DNA from: Sphingobium vermicomposti
Lineage (GTDB): Bacteria > Pseudomonadota > Alphaproteobacteria > Sphingomonadales > Sphingomonadaceae
Assembly: GCF_011762025.1 (NCBI RefSeq)
Contig: NZ_JAASQR010000001.1
Coordinates: forward strand, 868,001 to 932,000
DNA: 64,000 bases
Direction of reading: 5' to 3'
Positions 51,139 to 60,595 of this stretch are shown one piece after another; position 1 is the stretch's first letter; each line of letters starts with the position of its first letter. Both the position numbers and the translations under genes were made by a program. The notes below the pieces were generated by a model, which saw nothing but the letters and a program-made list of their open reading frames with translations, made no database searches and was not told the origin of the DNA.

Positions 51139-54100
51139 TTGGCACGTTTTTCGCAAATGAAGCTTGTGTCCTGCACGCTCGCGCTCACATTGCTAAATAC
51201 TGGCGGCGTGTCGGCTGAGGACGTTCCACTCGACTCCTTCCAGACTCCGCCGTCGGCGGCCAAGCCCAGAGTGTGGTGGCACTGGAACAGCGGCCAGATC
51301 AGCAAGGCCGGTATCGATGCCGATCTCGCCTGGATGCAGCGTATCGGGCTGGGTGGATATCAGGCATTCGACGTGGATGTAGGCGCGCCCCGCGTTATCG
51401 AAGCGCCGCTGGCCTATATGAGCCCGGAATGGAAGGACGCCTTCAAACACGCGGTCGATGGAAGCATCGCGCGTAATCTGGAGATTGGCGTGGCCGGTTC
51501 ACCCGGCTGGAGCGAAAGCGGTGGCCCCTGGGTCAAACCCGAACAAGCCATGAAGAAATATGTTTGGAGCGAAACCCGGATTGACGGGGGCAAGCCCTTT
51601 GTTGGAAAACTCGCCCAACCGCCAGAATCCGCCGGACTGTTCCAGAACAACGGCACTGCCGACCCGTCAAACAGTCCTTCCCTTTATCGCGATTCAAAAG
51701 TGGTCGCGTTCCGCCTCCCCCCTCAATATTTACTGCCGCTTCCGGTCGCAACGGCCAGCGGTGGGGACTTCGGCACGGCAAAGCTGACGGACGGCGACGT
51801 CGTTGCCGCCAGCGAATTGACGGCACGCGCGCCTGGGAGCGACGCCTGGCTGCAATATGATTATGGCCGACCGGTAACGATAAGAGCCATTACCGTTGCA
51901 ACCGGACACTTTGCCCATTTCGGCGGCAGTGGCGGAGCTGGACTGGGTCCGCAGGCCCGGCTTGAAGCCAGCAATGACGGCCAATCCTGGAAAATGGTCA
52001 GCGAGCTGGAAACTGCCGGGCCGCAACGCACGACCGCTGTACCTGCGACCACTGCACGCCTGTTTCGTGTCGTCGTTCCGGCAGCGGCCAAAACTGAGAA
52101 AAAGGCAGACGCTATCCTTAACATTGGCGATGGCCCGTCAGGCAAATTGTTGATTTCGGAGCTTGTGCTTCATGGCGCGCCGGCGATCAACGCCTGGGAA
52201 AGCAAGGCCGGTTTCACGATCTCACACGACTATTATGCGTTGGCGACCCCTGCCGAGCGGAGCGCCTTGCGTGCTGCGGATGTCATCGACCTGACAAGCA
52301 AACTGGGTGCCGATGGCTCCCTGAACTGGACCCCGCCGCGCGGGCAATGGGTCGTGCTGCGTTTTGGCTATTCGCTTACGGGGCAACGCAACGCACCTGC
52401 TCAGGCGTCTGGCTCCGGCCTGGAGGTAGACAAGCTGAGCGGTGCGGATGTCACCAGCTATATCAGCCAATATCTCGACAAGTACCGGGACGCGAGCGGA
52501 GGTCGGCTGGGTCAGTCCGGTGTCAGCAATATGATTTTCGACAGCTGGGAAGCAGGGCAGGCCAACTGGACACCCGCCATGCTGGATCAGTTCAAACGAC
52601 TGCGCGGCTATGATGCGATCCCATTTCTCCCTGCCCTTGCCGGTTATGTGGTGGACAGTTCGGAAACCAGCGACCGATTCCTGTGGGATTTTCGCCGGAC
52701 GCAGCAGGAGCTGCTCAAAACCCAGCATTATGATTTGCTGAGCGCGGAACTGCACCAGGTCGGCATGATCCGTTATGGCGAATCCCATGAAGGGTCCCCC
52801 CATGTGATTGGGGATGGCATGGAAATGAAGGCGTCAGCCGACGTGCCGATGGCGGCCATGTGGGTAAGGGGCGAGCCGGGCTCATTCCAGGCGGAATCAT
52901 TCGCGGACATTCGGGAATCGGCGTCGGTGGCTCATGTCTGGGGCCAGAATCTGGTGGCCGCCGAATCGCTTACCGCTGCCGGATCGCCATGGTCGCTCTC
53001 ACCCCGTTCGCTCAAACCCTATGCCGACCTGATGATGCTGGCCGGGGTCAACCGATTCATCCTGCACAGTAGTGTTCACCAGCCGCTGATCGGCAAGGCA
53101 CCGGGCCTGGTGCTGGGTCCGTTTGGGCACTGGTTCAACCGTAACGACACATGGGCGGAGCAAGCCGGTCCCTGGGTCAGTTATCTGGGTCGCGCCTCCC
53201 ATCTTTTGCAACAAGGGCAGGCCGTCAACGATGTCGCGGTTTTCTATGGCGAAGGCGCATCGATCACCGCGCTGTTCGGTGAAAAGCCACCCGCCGTGCC
53301 GGAGGGTCTGCAATATGATTATGTCAATGCCGACGCCATCAAGACGCGCCTGAGCGTCAAGGACGGACGCCTTGTGACGGAAAACGGCATGTCGTGGCGG
53401 CTTATCTACATGAGCGGCCAGGTCCAGTGGGTGACGCTGCCCACACTTGAGCGGTTGCGGGATCTGGTGCGGGCGGGGGCTGTGCTGGTGGGCGAACGTC
53501 CGCTGGGGTCGCCCAGCCTGAGCGACGATCCTGCCAAAGTGCGGGCCGTCATATCGGAACTCTGGCCATCGGCGAGTGGCGTGGCCAAGGTCGGCGCGGG
53601 CAGGGTGTATGCGGCCAAATTGCCGGACGCCGCCCTGGCCGCAGAAAAGATCACCGCCGATTTCGAACTGGTCCAGGCACCTGCGGATGCGGAGGTCCGC
53701 TTCCTGCATCGTCGCGTGGGCGATTCCGACGTCTATTTCGTCGCCAACCGCAAGGATCGAGCACAGACGGTCCAGGCATCATTCCGCACGGTCGGCAAGG
53801 CGGCAGAATTGTGGGACCCCATCACCGGCAAGTCGACCCCGGCCAGCTATCGCACGGATAATGGCCGCACCATCGTCGATATCCCCTTCGATCCTTTCGG
53901 CACCACCTTCGTAGTGTTCCAGAAGAAGGGACCGGACGCCCAAACGATCCCTGTCGCCATGTCCCAGCAGCTTGCCGATATGTCCAATGACTGGTCGGTG
54001 GCGTTCCAGCCCGGACGGGGGGCACCGGCAAAACTGGCGCTGGACCAACTTCGGGACCTAAGCAAGGATGCCGACCCCGGTGTCCGCTATTTTTCCGGCA

Positions 54101-54549
54101 CTGCCAGCTATAAAAGGACGCTGCGCGTTCCCAAATCGTGGCTGAGCGGTGCGACCGCCGTCAAGCTGGACCTCGGCCAGGTCGAGGTCATCGCGGAAGT
54201 GCTGGTCAACGGCCGGTCGGCGGGGATCGCGTGGACGACACCTTATCAGCTTGATGTCGCGCCCCTGCTCAAGCCGGGCGTGAACAGGTTCGAGGTTCGG
54301 ACCAGCAATTTGTGGGTGAACCGCGTCGTCGGGGACCGCCAGCCCGGCGTGACCCAGCGGATCAGCTTTACCCACGAAGATGCGCCCAGCCTGGGCCTCG
54401 AGCAGCCGGTCACGATGTTCGACACGATCGGTGCCGGGGGCAAGGCTTTTGGGGCTACCCCTTATACAGCCGACACTCCGCTGCCGTCGTCGGGCCTGAT
54501 CGGTCCGGTACGCCTGATACGCGAAACGAGCGCTGCGAAAGGTCGCTGA
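51139..54549 (+). CDS. GH106-type alpha-L-rhamnosidase-like glycosidase
   Basis: The 1136-residue secreted protein has a signal peptide (MKLVSCTLALTLLNTGGVSA region) and the GH106 N-terminal block RVWWHWNSGQISKAGIDADL with GGYQAFDVD. A second catalytic block, GESHEGSPHVIGDGMEM, a discoidin-like carbohydrate-binding insertion (DAWLQYDYGRPVTIRAITV) and a C-terminal galactose-binding-like domain follow. The TTG at 51139 is the preferred start because GGAGG lies seven bases upstream; in-frame ATGs at 51085, 51124 and 51157 are alternatives. Family members release L-rhamnose from plant or bacterial glycans. The rhamnose-containing sphingan family makes a bacterial substrate conceivable. Confidence 0.85.
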   Translation: MARFSQMKLVSCTLALTLLNTGGVSAEDVPLDSFQTPPSAAKPRVWWHWNSGQISKAGIDADLAWMQRIGLGGYQAFDVDVGAPRVIEAPLAYMSPEWKDAFKHAVDGSIARNLEIGVAGSPGWSESGGPWVKPEQAMKKYVWSETRIDGGKPFVGKLAQPPESAGLFQNNGTADPSNSPSLYRDSKVVAFRLPPQYLLPLPVATASGGDFGTAKLTDGDVVAASELTARAPGSDAWLQYDYGRPVTIRAITVATGHFAHFGGSGGAGLGPQARLEASNDGQSWKMVSELETAGPQRTTAVPATTARLFRVVVPAAAKTEKKADAILNIGDGPSGKLLISELVLHGAPAINAWESKAGFTISHDYYALATPAERSALRAADVIDLTSKLGADGSLNWTPPRGQWVVLRFGYSLTGQRNAPAQASGSGLEVDKLSGADVTSYISQYLDKYRDASGGRLGQSGVSNMIFDSWEAGQANWTPAMLDQFKRLRGYDAIPFLPALAGYVVDSSETSDRFLWDFRRTQQELLKTQHYDLLSAELHQVGMIRYGESHEGSPHVIGDGMEMKASADVPMAAMWVRGEPGSFQAESFADIRESASVAHVWGQNLVAAESLTAAGSPWSLSPRSLKPYADLMMLAGVNRFILHSSVHQPLIGKAPGLVLGPFGHWFNRNDTWAEQAGPWVSYLGRASHLLQQGQAVNDVAVFYGEGASITALFGEKPPAVPEGLQYDYVNADAIKTRLSVKDGRLVTENGMSWRLIYMSGQVQWVTLPTLERLRDLVRAGAVLVGERPLGSPSLSDDPAKVRAVISELWPSASGVAKVGAGRVYAAKLPDAALAAEKITADFELVQAPADAEVRFLHRRVGDSDVYFVANRKDRAQTVQASFRTVGKAAELWDPITGKSTPASYRTDNGRTIVDIPFDPFGTTFVVFQKKGPDAQTIPVAMSQQLADMSNDWSVAFQPGRGAPAKLALDQLRDLSKDADPGVRYFSGTASYKRTLRVPKSWLSGATAVKLDLGQVEVIAEVLVNGRSAGIAWTTPYQLDVAPLLKPGVNRFEVRTSNLWVNRVVGDRQPGVTQRISFTHEDAPSLGLEQPVTMFDTIGAGGKAFGATPYTADTPLPSSGLIGPVRLIRETSAAKGR

Positions 54550-54583
54550 AGCCTGCGGCGTGCGATAGATCGGATTCACACCA

Positions 54584-54629
54584 TTTGGGCTGTTTGAACG
54601 AGCAACTTGTCTCGTTCAAACAGCCCAAA
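54584..54629. terminator. Perfect 19-bp inverted repeat between convergent glycosidase genes
   Basis: TTTGGGCTGTTTGAACGAG (54584-54602) and its exact inverted copy (54611-54629) enclose an 8-base loop. It lies 34 bases after the GH106 gene and 19 bases after the end of the GH35 gene on the other strand. It can work as a bidirectional terminator, although T runs are lacking on both sides. Confidence 0.65.
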
Positions 54630-54648
54630 GGGGAACCGTGATTTTGCC

Positions 54649-56265
54649 TTAAAAGGTGGAGAACCTGACGCGCAGGAGCACCGGCTGTTCGTTGAAATTG
54701 AAGCCATGGGCAGTCTGGTCGCCGTTCCAGCGGCGCTCCATCTGCCATTGGCCTCCCACGAACGTCCCTTCCTCCGCGCTCATGATCTGGGCATTGGCTG
54801 CGGCATTGACGGGCGTGAAGCGAAAGCGGCTATATTGGCCCGCGATAACGAATTCATTGGGGCCAAGTTGGGCGACGACGCCCCCGCCGACCGGTTCTTT
54901 CGCCCATGGCGGCGGCTTCATGTCCGGCCATTCGGGGACATCGAAATTATTCTGACCATAAGCGACGTCAATCTTCCACTCGCCCAACACGGTGGAATCG
55001 GTGCCTGAGCTGGTCTTCGCAGTGCCCCAGGTCGGGTTCTGGCTCGCGATTCTCGCCCAGTCGCTGGCGATGGGCCGGAACAGGCGATAGAGTGGGGCAA
55101 ATGCCTCGATCGTATCGGCATCCAGCGTGCGCGCACCTAGCGGATAGTTGGAATAATTGGTTGCATCCATGCCAAAGGGCGCCCAGCCGATAGCGCCCCG
55201 CCCAAGCGCGGCCCAGAAGAACCGCGCAGCCCAGGTCGCATTGCTGGTTTCCGGCACGAAAAGCGGATTGTCAGGTCGCGCATATCGGTCGAGCAGGCCG
55301 GTATAGGTCGAATCGATGGGCAAATAGAGGTCGGGGGCGATCATATCCACGGACGGCGCAACGGCCTTCCAGATTGGCAGGACATTCCAATTAGGTCCGC
55401 CGCTTGCGATCTGCGCTGCCATTGCGGTGCTGTCCGCATCGAACACCGCCGCGTTGATGTACAGGGGCAGCGCCTTTTCCGCCTTGCCCGCCGACGCCAC
55501 CTTTTCAACGAAGCGAGCATAGCTCCACGCGGCAAAGGCCTGGTCGGCTTCGGCACCGAACGCCTCTGACCATGTCCCCGCCTGCTTGCCGGCTGCACGC
55601 TGGACCAGCTCTGGCACAGGCTGCGCGAACAGGCGTTCGGCGGCGGTGGAATAATCCCGCGCGACGCCGTGGGTGCCGATCTCATTTTCGACCTGCACCA
55701 TGATGACCGTGTGCTGCGGATCGGCCTGACGCAAATAGCGCATCAGCGCGACGAAGGCCTTTTGATCGGCAGCAAGAGTGGCTTCCCCGAACGGCGACAA
55801 TGTCAGTGTCGGTCGACCGCCCTGCCGTTGCAGGCGGGGAAAGCGCCTCGTATCGGCCTTTACCCATTCCGGCGCATAGGTGGATTCTCCATTTTTCCAG
55901 CTGCCGAACCACAGCAGGACCACGCGCATGTCGTTCCGCCTGGCATCCCGCAGCAGCGCATCGACCCACTCATAATCGAAACGGCCTTCCACCGGCTCAA
56001 ACTGTTCCCACGCGACCGGTGCTTCGACCACGTTGGCGTTCAGCGCACGCATCACCGGCCAGATTTTGGGCAGCACCGCGGGATAATTGCTCGAATTGTG
56101 GATTTGCGCTCCCAGCATGAGGAAGGGCTTTCCATCGACGAAGAAGGCATGGCGGCCCTTGTCCGTCTGAATCCGGGGAAGTTCCGACTTCGCCAATGAG
56201 GGCGTGGCGCTGCTGACGAACGCAAGGGCGAAAAGGGCGGAGAGAAGGTGTGAAATGCGGGGCAT
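54649..56265 (-). CDS. GH35-type beta-galactosidase-like enzyme (DUF5597)
   Basis: With the ATG at 56265 the product has 538 residues and a signal peptide ending near SLAKSEL. A GH35-type (beta/alpha)8 barrel follows, with the acid/base in VENEIG and the nucleophile in VPETSN. FFVDGKPFLMLGAQIHNSSNYP starts the barrel. The C-terminal part matches DUF5597 (PEWPDMKPPPWAKEPVGGGVVAQLGPNEF). AAGGG is seven bases before the start. The family removes beta-galactose or related residues from oligosaccharides. It is convergent with the rhamnosidase gene, and the two may act on the same heteroglycan. Confidence 0.85.
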   Translation of the reverse strand: MPRISHLLSALFALAFVSSATPSLAKSELPRIQTDKGRHAFFVDGKPFLMLGAQIHNSSNYPAVLPKIWPVMRALNANVVEAPVAWEQFEPVEGRFDYEWVDALLRDARRNDMRVVLLWFGSWKNGESTYAPEWVKADTRRFPRLQRQGGRPTLTLSPFGEATLAADQKAFVALMRYLRQADPQHTVIMVQVENEIGTHGVARDYSTAAERLFAQPVPELVQRAAGKQAGTWSEAFGAEADQAFAAWSYARFVEKVASAGKAEKALPLYINAAVFDADSTAMAAQIASGGPNWNVLPIWKAVAPSVDMIAPDLYLPIDSTYTGLLDRYARPDNPLFVPETSNATWAARFFWAALGRGAIGWAPFGMDATNYSNYPLGARTLDADTIEAFAPLYRLFRPIASDWARIASQNPTWGTAKTSSGTDSTVLGEWKIDVAYGQNNFDVPEWPDMKPPPWAKEPVGGGVVAQLGPNEFVIAGQYSRFRFTPVNAAANAQIMSAEEGTFVGGQWQMERRWNGDQTAHGFNFNEQPVLLRVRFSTF

Positions 56266-56386
56266 GGGCGAACCCTTAACAGGGAAAGTCAAAGTGAGGC
56301 AAGCCGATGGCGGGACCGGCGGCGGCTGAGCTGGCGTTGAATGCCGTCCGCGAAAATGTGCGGCAGTCCAAATGCTCGTCTGCGGA

Positions 56387-57892
56387 TCAGGCCACCATCC
56401 GGGCGGTGGTTTTCTTGTGGGGAAACAACCGCCTCCAGCCGATGACGATGCCGCTTAAGGAAATGACCACGCCAGCGCAGGACAAGAACCAGATGAAGAT
56501 GTGCCGTGCCGGTGGCCAGATGAGCAGCCAGGGCAGGTCCAGACTGTGCAGCGCGTTGAACAGCCAACGATGGGAGCGTCCTCCCGATCCCAATTGTCCA
56601 AGCAAGGCACCGGTCGCCGGATCGATATGCAGCCATGTGCGCGCAGGGTCGTCGAATTTCAGCCGTAATATCGGCAGGGGACGGCTGTCATCACGCAGAT
56701 CGCCTGTCGAATACCAGTAGCGATCGGGTTGCTCCAGCCGATCGACCTCCGTCAGGCGCGCGCCCGGCATGGCGCGTTGAGCGATTGCGACAATATGCGC
56801 CTGATCCGGGACCATGGCGTTGCCGCTTTTCGCATCCAGCAGCGCGGTCGGTCCACGTCCCCATATGCTGATGATCGGATCGCCCCCCAGATATGCGAAC
56901 CGAACTTCGCGAGCGCCCTGTGCCGCGCGGGCCAATGTCGCATTGTCGGTCGCCGGAAAGCCGCTTCGCGCGTCGGTATAGAGGCTGGCAACATCGGCGC
57001 GCCGCTTGTCCCCCAATCCGCCCCAAGGGCTCATGGACAGCCAGCCGCTGAACACCCAGCCGATGAGAAAAACGCCGCCGAACAGCCCGATGACATGATG
57101 CCATTTCATCCAGCCGCGATAGGGGCTGACTGACCCGGATTTGTATCGCCGGGCCAGTCGGACGCGCATCCAGCCGATCCAGAAACCAGCCACCGCGCCC
57201 AACATGCCGATGCCCGATGTCCACAAGACTGTCTGTCGCCAGGGTTCCTGAAACACACGCAGCGCTTCGAAATAGATCCAGTGGGGGACCGCGCCCAGCC
57301 AGTTCCAGAAGCGCTCATGCGCCGTCGTGTTCTGCACCACCTCGCCGGTTTTCTGACTGACATAGACGTCGGTCGCCGCCGCGTCGGCCAGCCGCACACG
57401 CCAAAAGGGGGCCATTGCTTTATAAGATCGGGTGACGACCCATTGGTCATGATCGACCAGATCGACGGAAAGGGCAGGCGCGCCGACAAGCATCCCCGCG
57501 ATCTGCCGGGCGCGCGATGCATCGACGCCATGGATTTCCCCGCCGGTTTTCGCTGAGACCGCCCGCCTTCCTGCTTGAGTGACGAAGCGATAGACCGGCT
57601 CCCCGGCTGTCATGCCGAGCCGCATTTCCGTGGGGAACTGCGTTTCGTTCAGGCGTGCCAGCGCCTGACCGGGACCGACATGCACTTGCCCCCAATCGAT
57701 CGGCGCTGCGGTCGCCACCCGCTCCCCCGCCCGGAAGGAGGGGAAGGAGACATAGAGCATCACCAGCCCTGAAAGAAACCAGATGGCGAAGAACAGGCAC
57801 AGGACAATGCCTGTCCAGCGATGAAAGATGTAGAGCCAGCGCCGGGCCACACGGCCCGGCGCTGGTCTGCGGCGTGCTTCAGAAACTGGCAC
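56387..57892 (-). CDS. PepSY-domain inner-membrane protein
   Basis: The 501-residue protein has four clear membrane segments: near residues 24-48, 220-245, 270-295 and 460-485. Between them lie periplasmic PepSY-type domains. Paired histidines flank the helices (HRWTG, WKWHHVIG, HRWLFNALHSLDL, ARHIFIWF), as in PepSY-TM reductases of the FoxB/PiuB type that bind heme and reduce ferric siderophores. The start overlaps the TonB receptor gene by 14 bases, so both share the cobalamin-riboswitch transcript. A role in reducing the imported corrinoid or siderophore is inferred. Confidence 0.83.
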   Translation of the reverse strand: MPVSEARRRPAPGRVARRWLYIFHRWTGIVLCLFFAIWFLSGLVMLYVSFPSFRAGERVATAAPIDWGQVHVGPGQALARLNETQFPTEMRLGMTAGEPVYRFVTQAGRRAVSAKTGGEIHGVDASRARQIAGMLVGAPALSVDLVDHDQWVVTRSYKAMAPFWRVRLADAAATDVYVSQKTGEVVQNTTAHERFWNWLGAVPHWIYFEALRVFQEPWRQTVLWTSGIGMLGAVAGFWIGWMRVRLARRYKSGSVSPYRGWMKWHHVIGLFGGVFLIGWVFSGWLSMSPWGGLGDKRRADVASLYTDARSGFPATDNATLARAAQGAREVRFAYLGGDPIISIWGRGPTALLDAKSGNAMVPDQAHIVAIAQRAMPGARLTEVDRLEQPDRYWYSTGDLRDDSRPLPILRLKFDDPARTWLHIDPATGALLGQLGSGGRSHRWLFNALHSLDLPWLLIWPPARHIFIWFLSCAGVVISLSGIVIGWRRLFPHKKTTARMVA

Positions 57893-60020
57893 GGAGCGCC
57901 ACGTCTACCGAGCGGGGCCGACCGAGCAGCCATTGCTCGTCATTGTAGGTGGTGACCGCATAGTCCTTGTCGAACAGATTATAGGCGCGGACGCTGAGCG
58001 CGACATTATCCGTCAAGGCATAGGAGACGCTCGCATCTACAACCGCGTACCCCGGCACTCGATAGGCGTTGGCGTTGTCGGAGAAGCTATGGCCGACATA
58101 GCGCAGGCCCGCACGGGTCTGTAGTCGCCTGGTAGCGTCATAGCGCAGCCACAGATTGGCCGTCGTCTCGGGGATGTTCGGCGGGGTGTCGCCGTTGTAC
58201 GAAATGCCGCCCGCGTTGAACTCGTCAAACTTTGCCTCGAGCACGGTGCCGTTGGCTTCGATACCGAATCCCTGTGGCAGGTCGAGCGTTAGCGATGCCT
58301 CCAGCCCCTTTGCCGACCGCTGGCCGACCTGGAGCGGTGTCGTGCTAGTGAGATTGTTCGGGTCGCGCACCAGCAGGTTCTTCTTGACGATGCGGTAGGC
58401 GGCGAAGGTGAAGCTGCCGCGTCCGTTAAGGAAGCTGGCCTTGACGCCGGCTTCGACCTGATCGCCGGTCGTGTTCCTGAACTGCGACTGGCTGGGCGAG
58501 AAAGTAACCAGCGATCCCAGAGGGTCCACCGCCGTCGCATATTGCGCGTAGAGCGAAAGCGACGGCACCGGCTGATAGACGGCCCCGACCCGCCAGGTGG
58601 TGTTGCTGAGCGTTTTGTCGAGCGCATGCGTTTCGCTGCCGTTCGTGGCGATCGTAAGGCGTTTCACATTGGCATGCTCGAAATTGATCCCGGCGACCAG
58701 CGAGAACCGGTCGGTCAGCGCCAGCCGGTCCTCGGCAAAGAGCGAATATTGCCGCGTGCGCGTGCGATAGGCGGGCAGGATCGGCACGGTCGTATCAAAC
58801 AGACCGGGCGTGAAGTCGAACGGATCGACCGGACTATCGGGTATCGCCGGAGCGCCGGGATAGAAATCATTGCCGTGCTTGAACCTGATGCGGTTGAGAT
58901 CGAAGCCGATGACGAGGTCATTTTTCATCTTCCCGACGGGACGGCTGATGAGAAGGCTCGTCTGATTGCCGGTCTGTGTCTGGTCGTGATCGATACCCAG
59001 ATAGTCGGTGCGATCGATCTGGCCGGTCGTGCCATTCCAGAAATAGCTTTCCAGATTGCGCCAGCGCCGGTCGGTGGTCAGCCGGTAAGTGGTGCTGGTG
59101 AAATCGATCCCTTCGGCGATGCCCCATTGCGCTTTCAGCGTCGTCCGGTTGTCCCTGTAATGGATCACCGCGTCCGATACGTTGTAGTTCAGGCGCCTGT
59201 TGCGATCGTCCAGCTTTCCGTCAATCAGCGGGGTGCCGAAATAGCGCGTCGGCTTCTGATCACTGTAATCGTCCGACAGCGTCAGCGCGAAATTGTCAGT
59301 CGGCGCGAAGCGTAGCGAGCCGGATATCGCCAGCCCCTTCGAGCCGCCGCGATCGACCCAGCCGTCAGACTGGGTGCGGCTGACATCGACGCGATAGGAA
59401 AGCGTGTCGCTCGCCGGTCCACCGATTCCAGCGCCGATCCGCCAGCTATCCTGTGATCCGTAGCCAGCTTGCGCATCGACGACGGTACGTTCGCTGTTCG
59501 GCTTTCTGGAGATGACGTTCACCGCGCCGCCGATAGCGCCCTGTCCGTAGAGCACAGATGCCGGGCCGCGCAGAACCTCGATCCGGTCGACCGTCCAAGG
59601 GTCGGTGGGGAAGGTAACAGTGCCCGCGCCGGGATAGAGACGAACGCCGTCATAAAGGATCATTACCGATCCCTGACCGCTGAACCCACGTGCGGCGAGG
59701 CCGGTCCCGCCGTTCCCAGGATTGGCGACCGAACTGATGCCGGTGGCGCGGGTGACGGCATCGACGATCGTCAGATCGCCGCGCGCGCGAATCAGGTCGC
59801 CGGTCAGTGTTTCGACGCTAGCTGGCGTTTCCAGGGCGGTAAGATTGAGTCGGCTGCCGGTGGATTGCGGCTCATCAAGGGCGGTGTTGCGCTGGCCGGT
59901 CACCAGGATGGAAGACGCGCCGTCATCGGCCTCTTCGGCATGGACGAGCTTGGTTGTGCAGGAGGCCGCCAAGGCGAAGGCCAGAACCAGGCGAGAGGCG
60001 TAGGAAACTGTCATAATCAT
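57879..60020 (-). CDS. TonB-dependent receptor under cobalamin-riboswitch control
   Basis: With the start at 60020 the product has 713 residues. It includes a signal peptide ending near LVHAEE, a TonB box (SSILVTGQ) and a plug with the siderophore-receptor type block TPASVETLTGDLIRARG and RIEVLRGPASVLYGQGAIGG. A barrel ending in ALRASF follows. By motif it belongs to the TonB-dependent siderophore receptors. Its leader, however, contains a cobalamin riboswitch, so the ligand is probably cobalamin or a corrinoid, in the manner of BtuB. The longer in-frame start at 60074 lacks a signal-peptide shape. The first ATG pair is ATG ATT ATG. Confidence 0.9.
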   Translation of the reverse strand: MIMTVSYASRLVLAFALAASCTTKLVHAEEADDGASSILVTGQRNTALDEPQSTGSRLNLTALETPASVETLTGDLIRARGDLTIVDAVTRATGISSVANPGNGGTGLAARGFSGQGSVMILYDGVRLYPGAGTVTFPTDPWTVDRIEVLRGPASVLYGQGAIGGAVNVISRKPNSERTVVDAQAGYGSQDSWRIGAGIGGPASDTLSYRVDVSRTQSDGWVDRGGSKGLAISGSLRFAPTDNFALTLSDDYSDQKPTRYFGTPLIDGKLDDRNRRLNYNVSDAVIHYRDNRTTLKAQWGIAEGIDFTSTTYRLTTDRRWRNLESYFWNGTTGQIDRTDYLGIDHDQTQTGNQTSLLISRPVGKMKNDLVIGFDLNRIRFKHGNDFYPGAPAIPDSPVDPFDFTPGLFDTTVPILPAYRTRTRQYSLFAEDRLALTDRFSLVAGINFEHANVKRLTIATNGSETHALDKTLSNTTWRVGAVYQPVPSLSLYAQYATAVDPLGSLVTFSPSQSQFRNTTGDQVEAGVKASFLNGRGSFTFAAYRIVKKNLLVRDPNNLTSTTPLQVGQRSAKGLEASLTLDLPQGFGIEANGTVLEAKFDEFNAGGISYNGDTPPNIPETTANLWLRYDATRRLQTRAGLRYVGHSFSDNANAYRVPGYAVVDASVSYALTDNVALSVRAYNLFDKDYAVTTYNDEQWLLGRPRSVDVALRASF

Positions 60021-60214
60021 TAGAAATTCACCCCGTCGGCGTCTCGCGACATTCAGCCGGGGCGTGCCGTTCACGAACGGTCGGCAGCCGACATCGGTCG
60101 GACGCCAGGGGCGACCAACACGGCTTCCGATGCGGCCCCAGCCGCTCAGTCGTCGCTCAGACGGAGTTCACCGTGCCGCGGCCATCCCCTGGACCAAGGC
60201 AAGAGCGACCAGAC
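60021..60214 (-). other. Leader between the riboswitch and the TonB receptor start
   Basis: This 194-base leader follows the B12 box and holds GC-rich inverted repeats, including CCGTT-CGTG-AACGG near 60066-60079. It should contain the expression platform. No T-rich terminator is evident, so control may act on translation or through Rho. Confidence 0.4.
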
Positions 60215-60435
60215 GCCGGCAGGTCTCCTGGCTCATGGGTCATCGGTTGATATACGGCCTTCCCAGGCCTCGCAGGATTTAGCGTCCGGCCCAGTGGCTG
60301 GCGGAAGGGCGTGAATGCCGTCCGCACATGTATATCGCGCTCGCCACTTACAGTTGCAGGGACAGCCGCGGAATTGGGCCGCTCACACAGCCCGCACCGC
60401 ATTCCCTTTTCATCCCCGTTTCCGGGGAACCGACG
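60215..60435 (-). ncRNA. Cobalamin riboswitch
   Basis: Read on the minus strand, the region contains the class signatures in order: GGTTCCCC with GGGGAT near the 5' end, GGGAATGCGGTG, CCGCGGCTGTCCCTGCAACTG, GCCACTGG, CTGGGAAGGC and, at the 3' end, the B12 box GAGCCAGGAGACCTGCCG (about 60217-60236). Order and spacing match the Rfam cobalamin riboswitch. It precedes a TonB receptor and PepSY operon and should switch it off when adenosylcobalamin is plentiful. End coordinates are approximate. Confidence 0.93.
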
Positions 60436-60483
60436 CGATCTTTGTCCTTCTTGCACCCGTCAGGTGCGGAGGGGACGAGGCTC

Positions 60484-60510
60484 CTTATATTTCCAGCTTC
60501 GCCTATGCAA
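60484..60510 (-). promoter_or_regulatory. Possible promoter of the riboswitch transcript
   Basis: On the minus strand TTGCAT (60510-60505) and TATAAG (60489-60484) are 15 bases apart, a slightly short spacing, about 50 bases before the riboswitch. This is the best candidate in the 160 bases between the polysaccharide deacetylase gene and the aptamer. The rest of 60436-60595 shows nothing else recognisable. Confidence 0.3.
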
Positions 60511-60595
60511 GACCTGTCCAACAAGTCCTGCCCAGGCACCAGAAAGCTCGGCGGCACGCGCTGACTATTTGGCCCAGCGCGAACTATGCTGCGAG

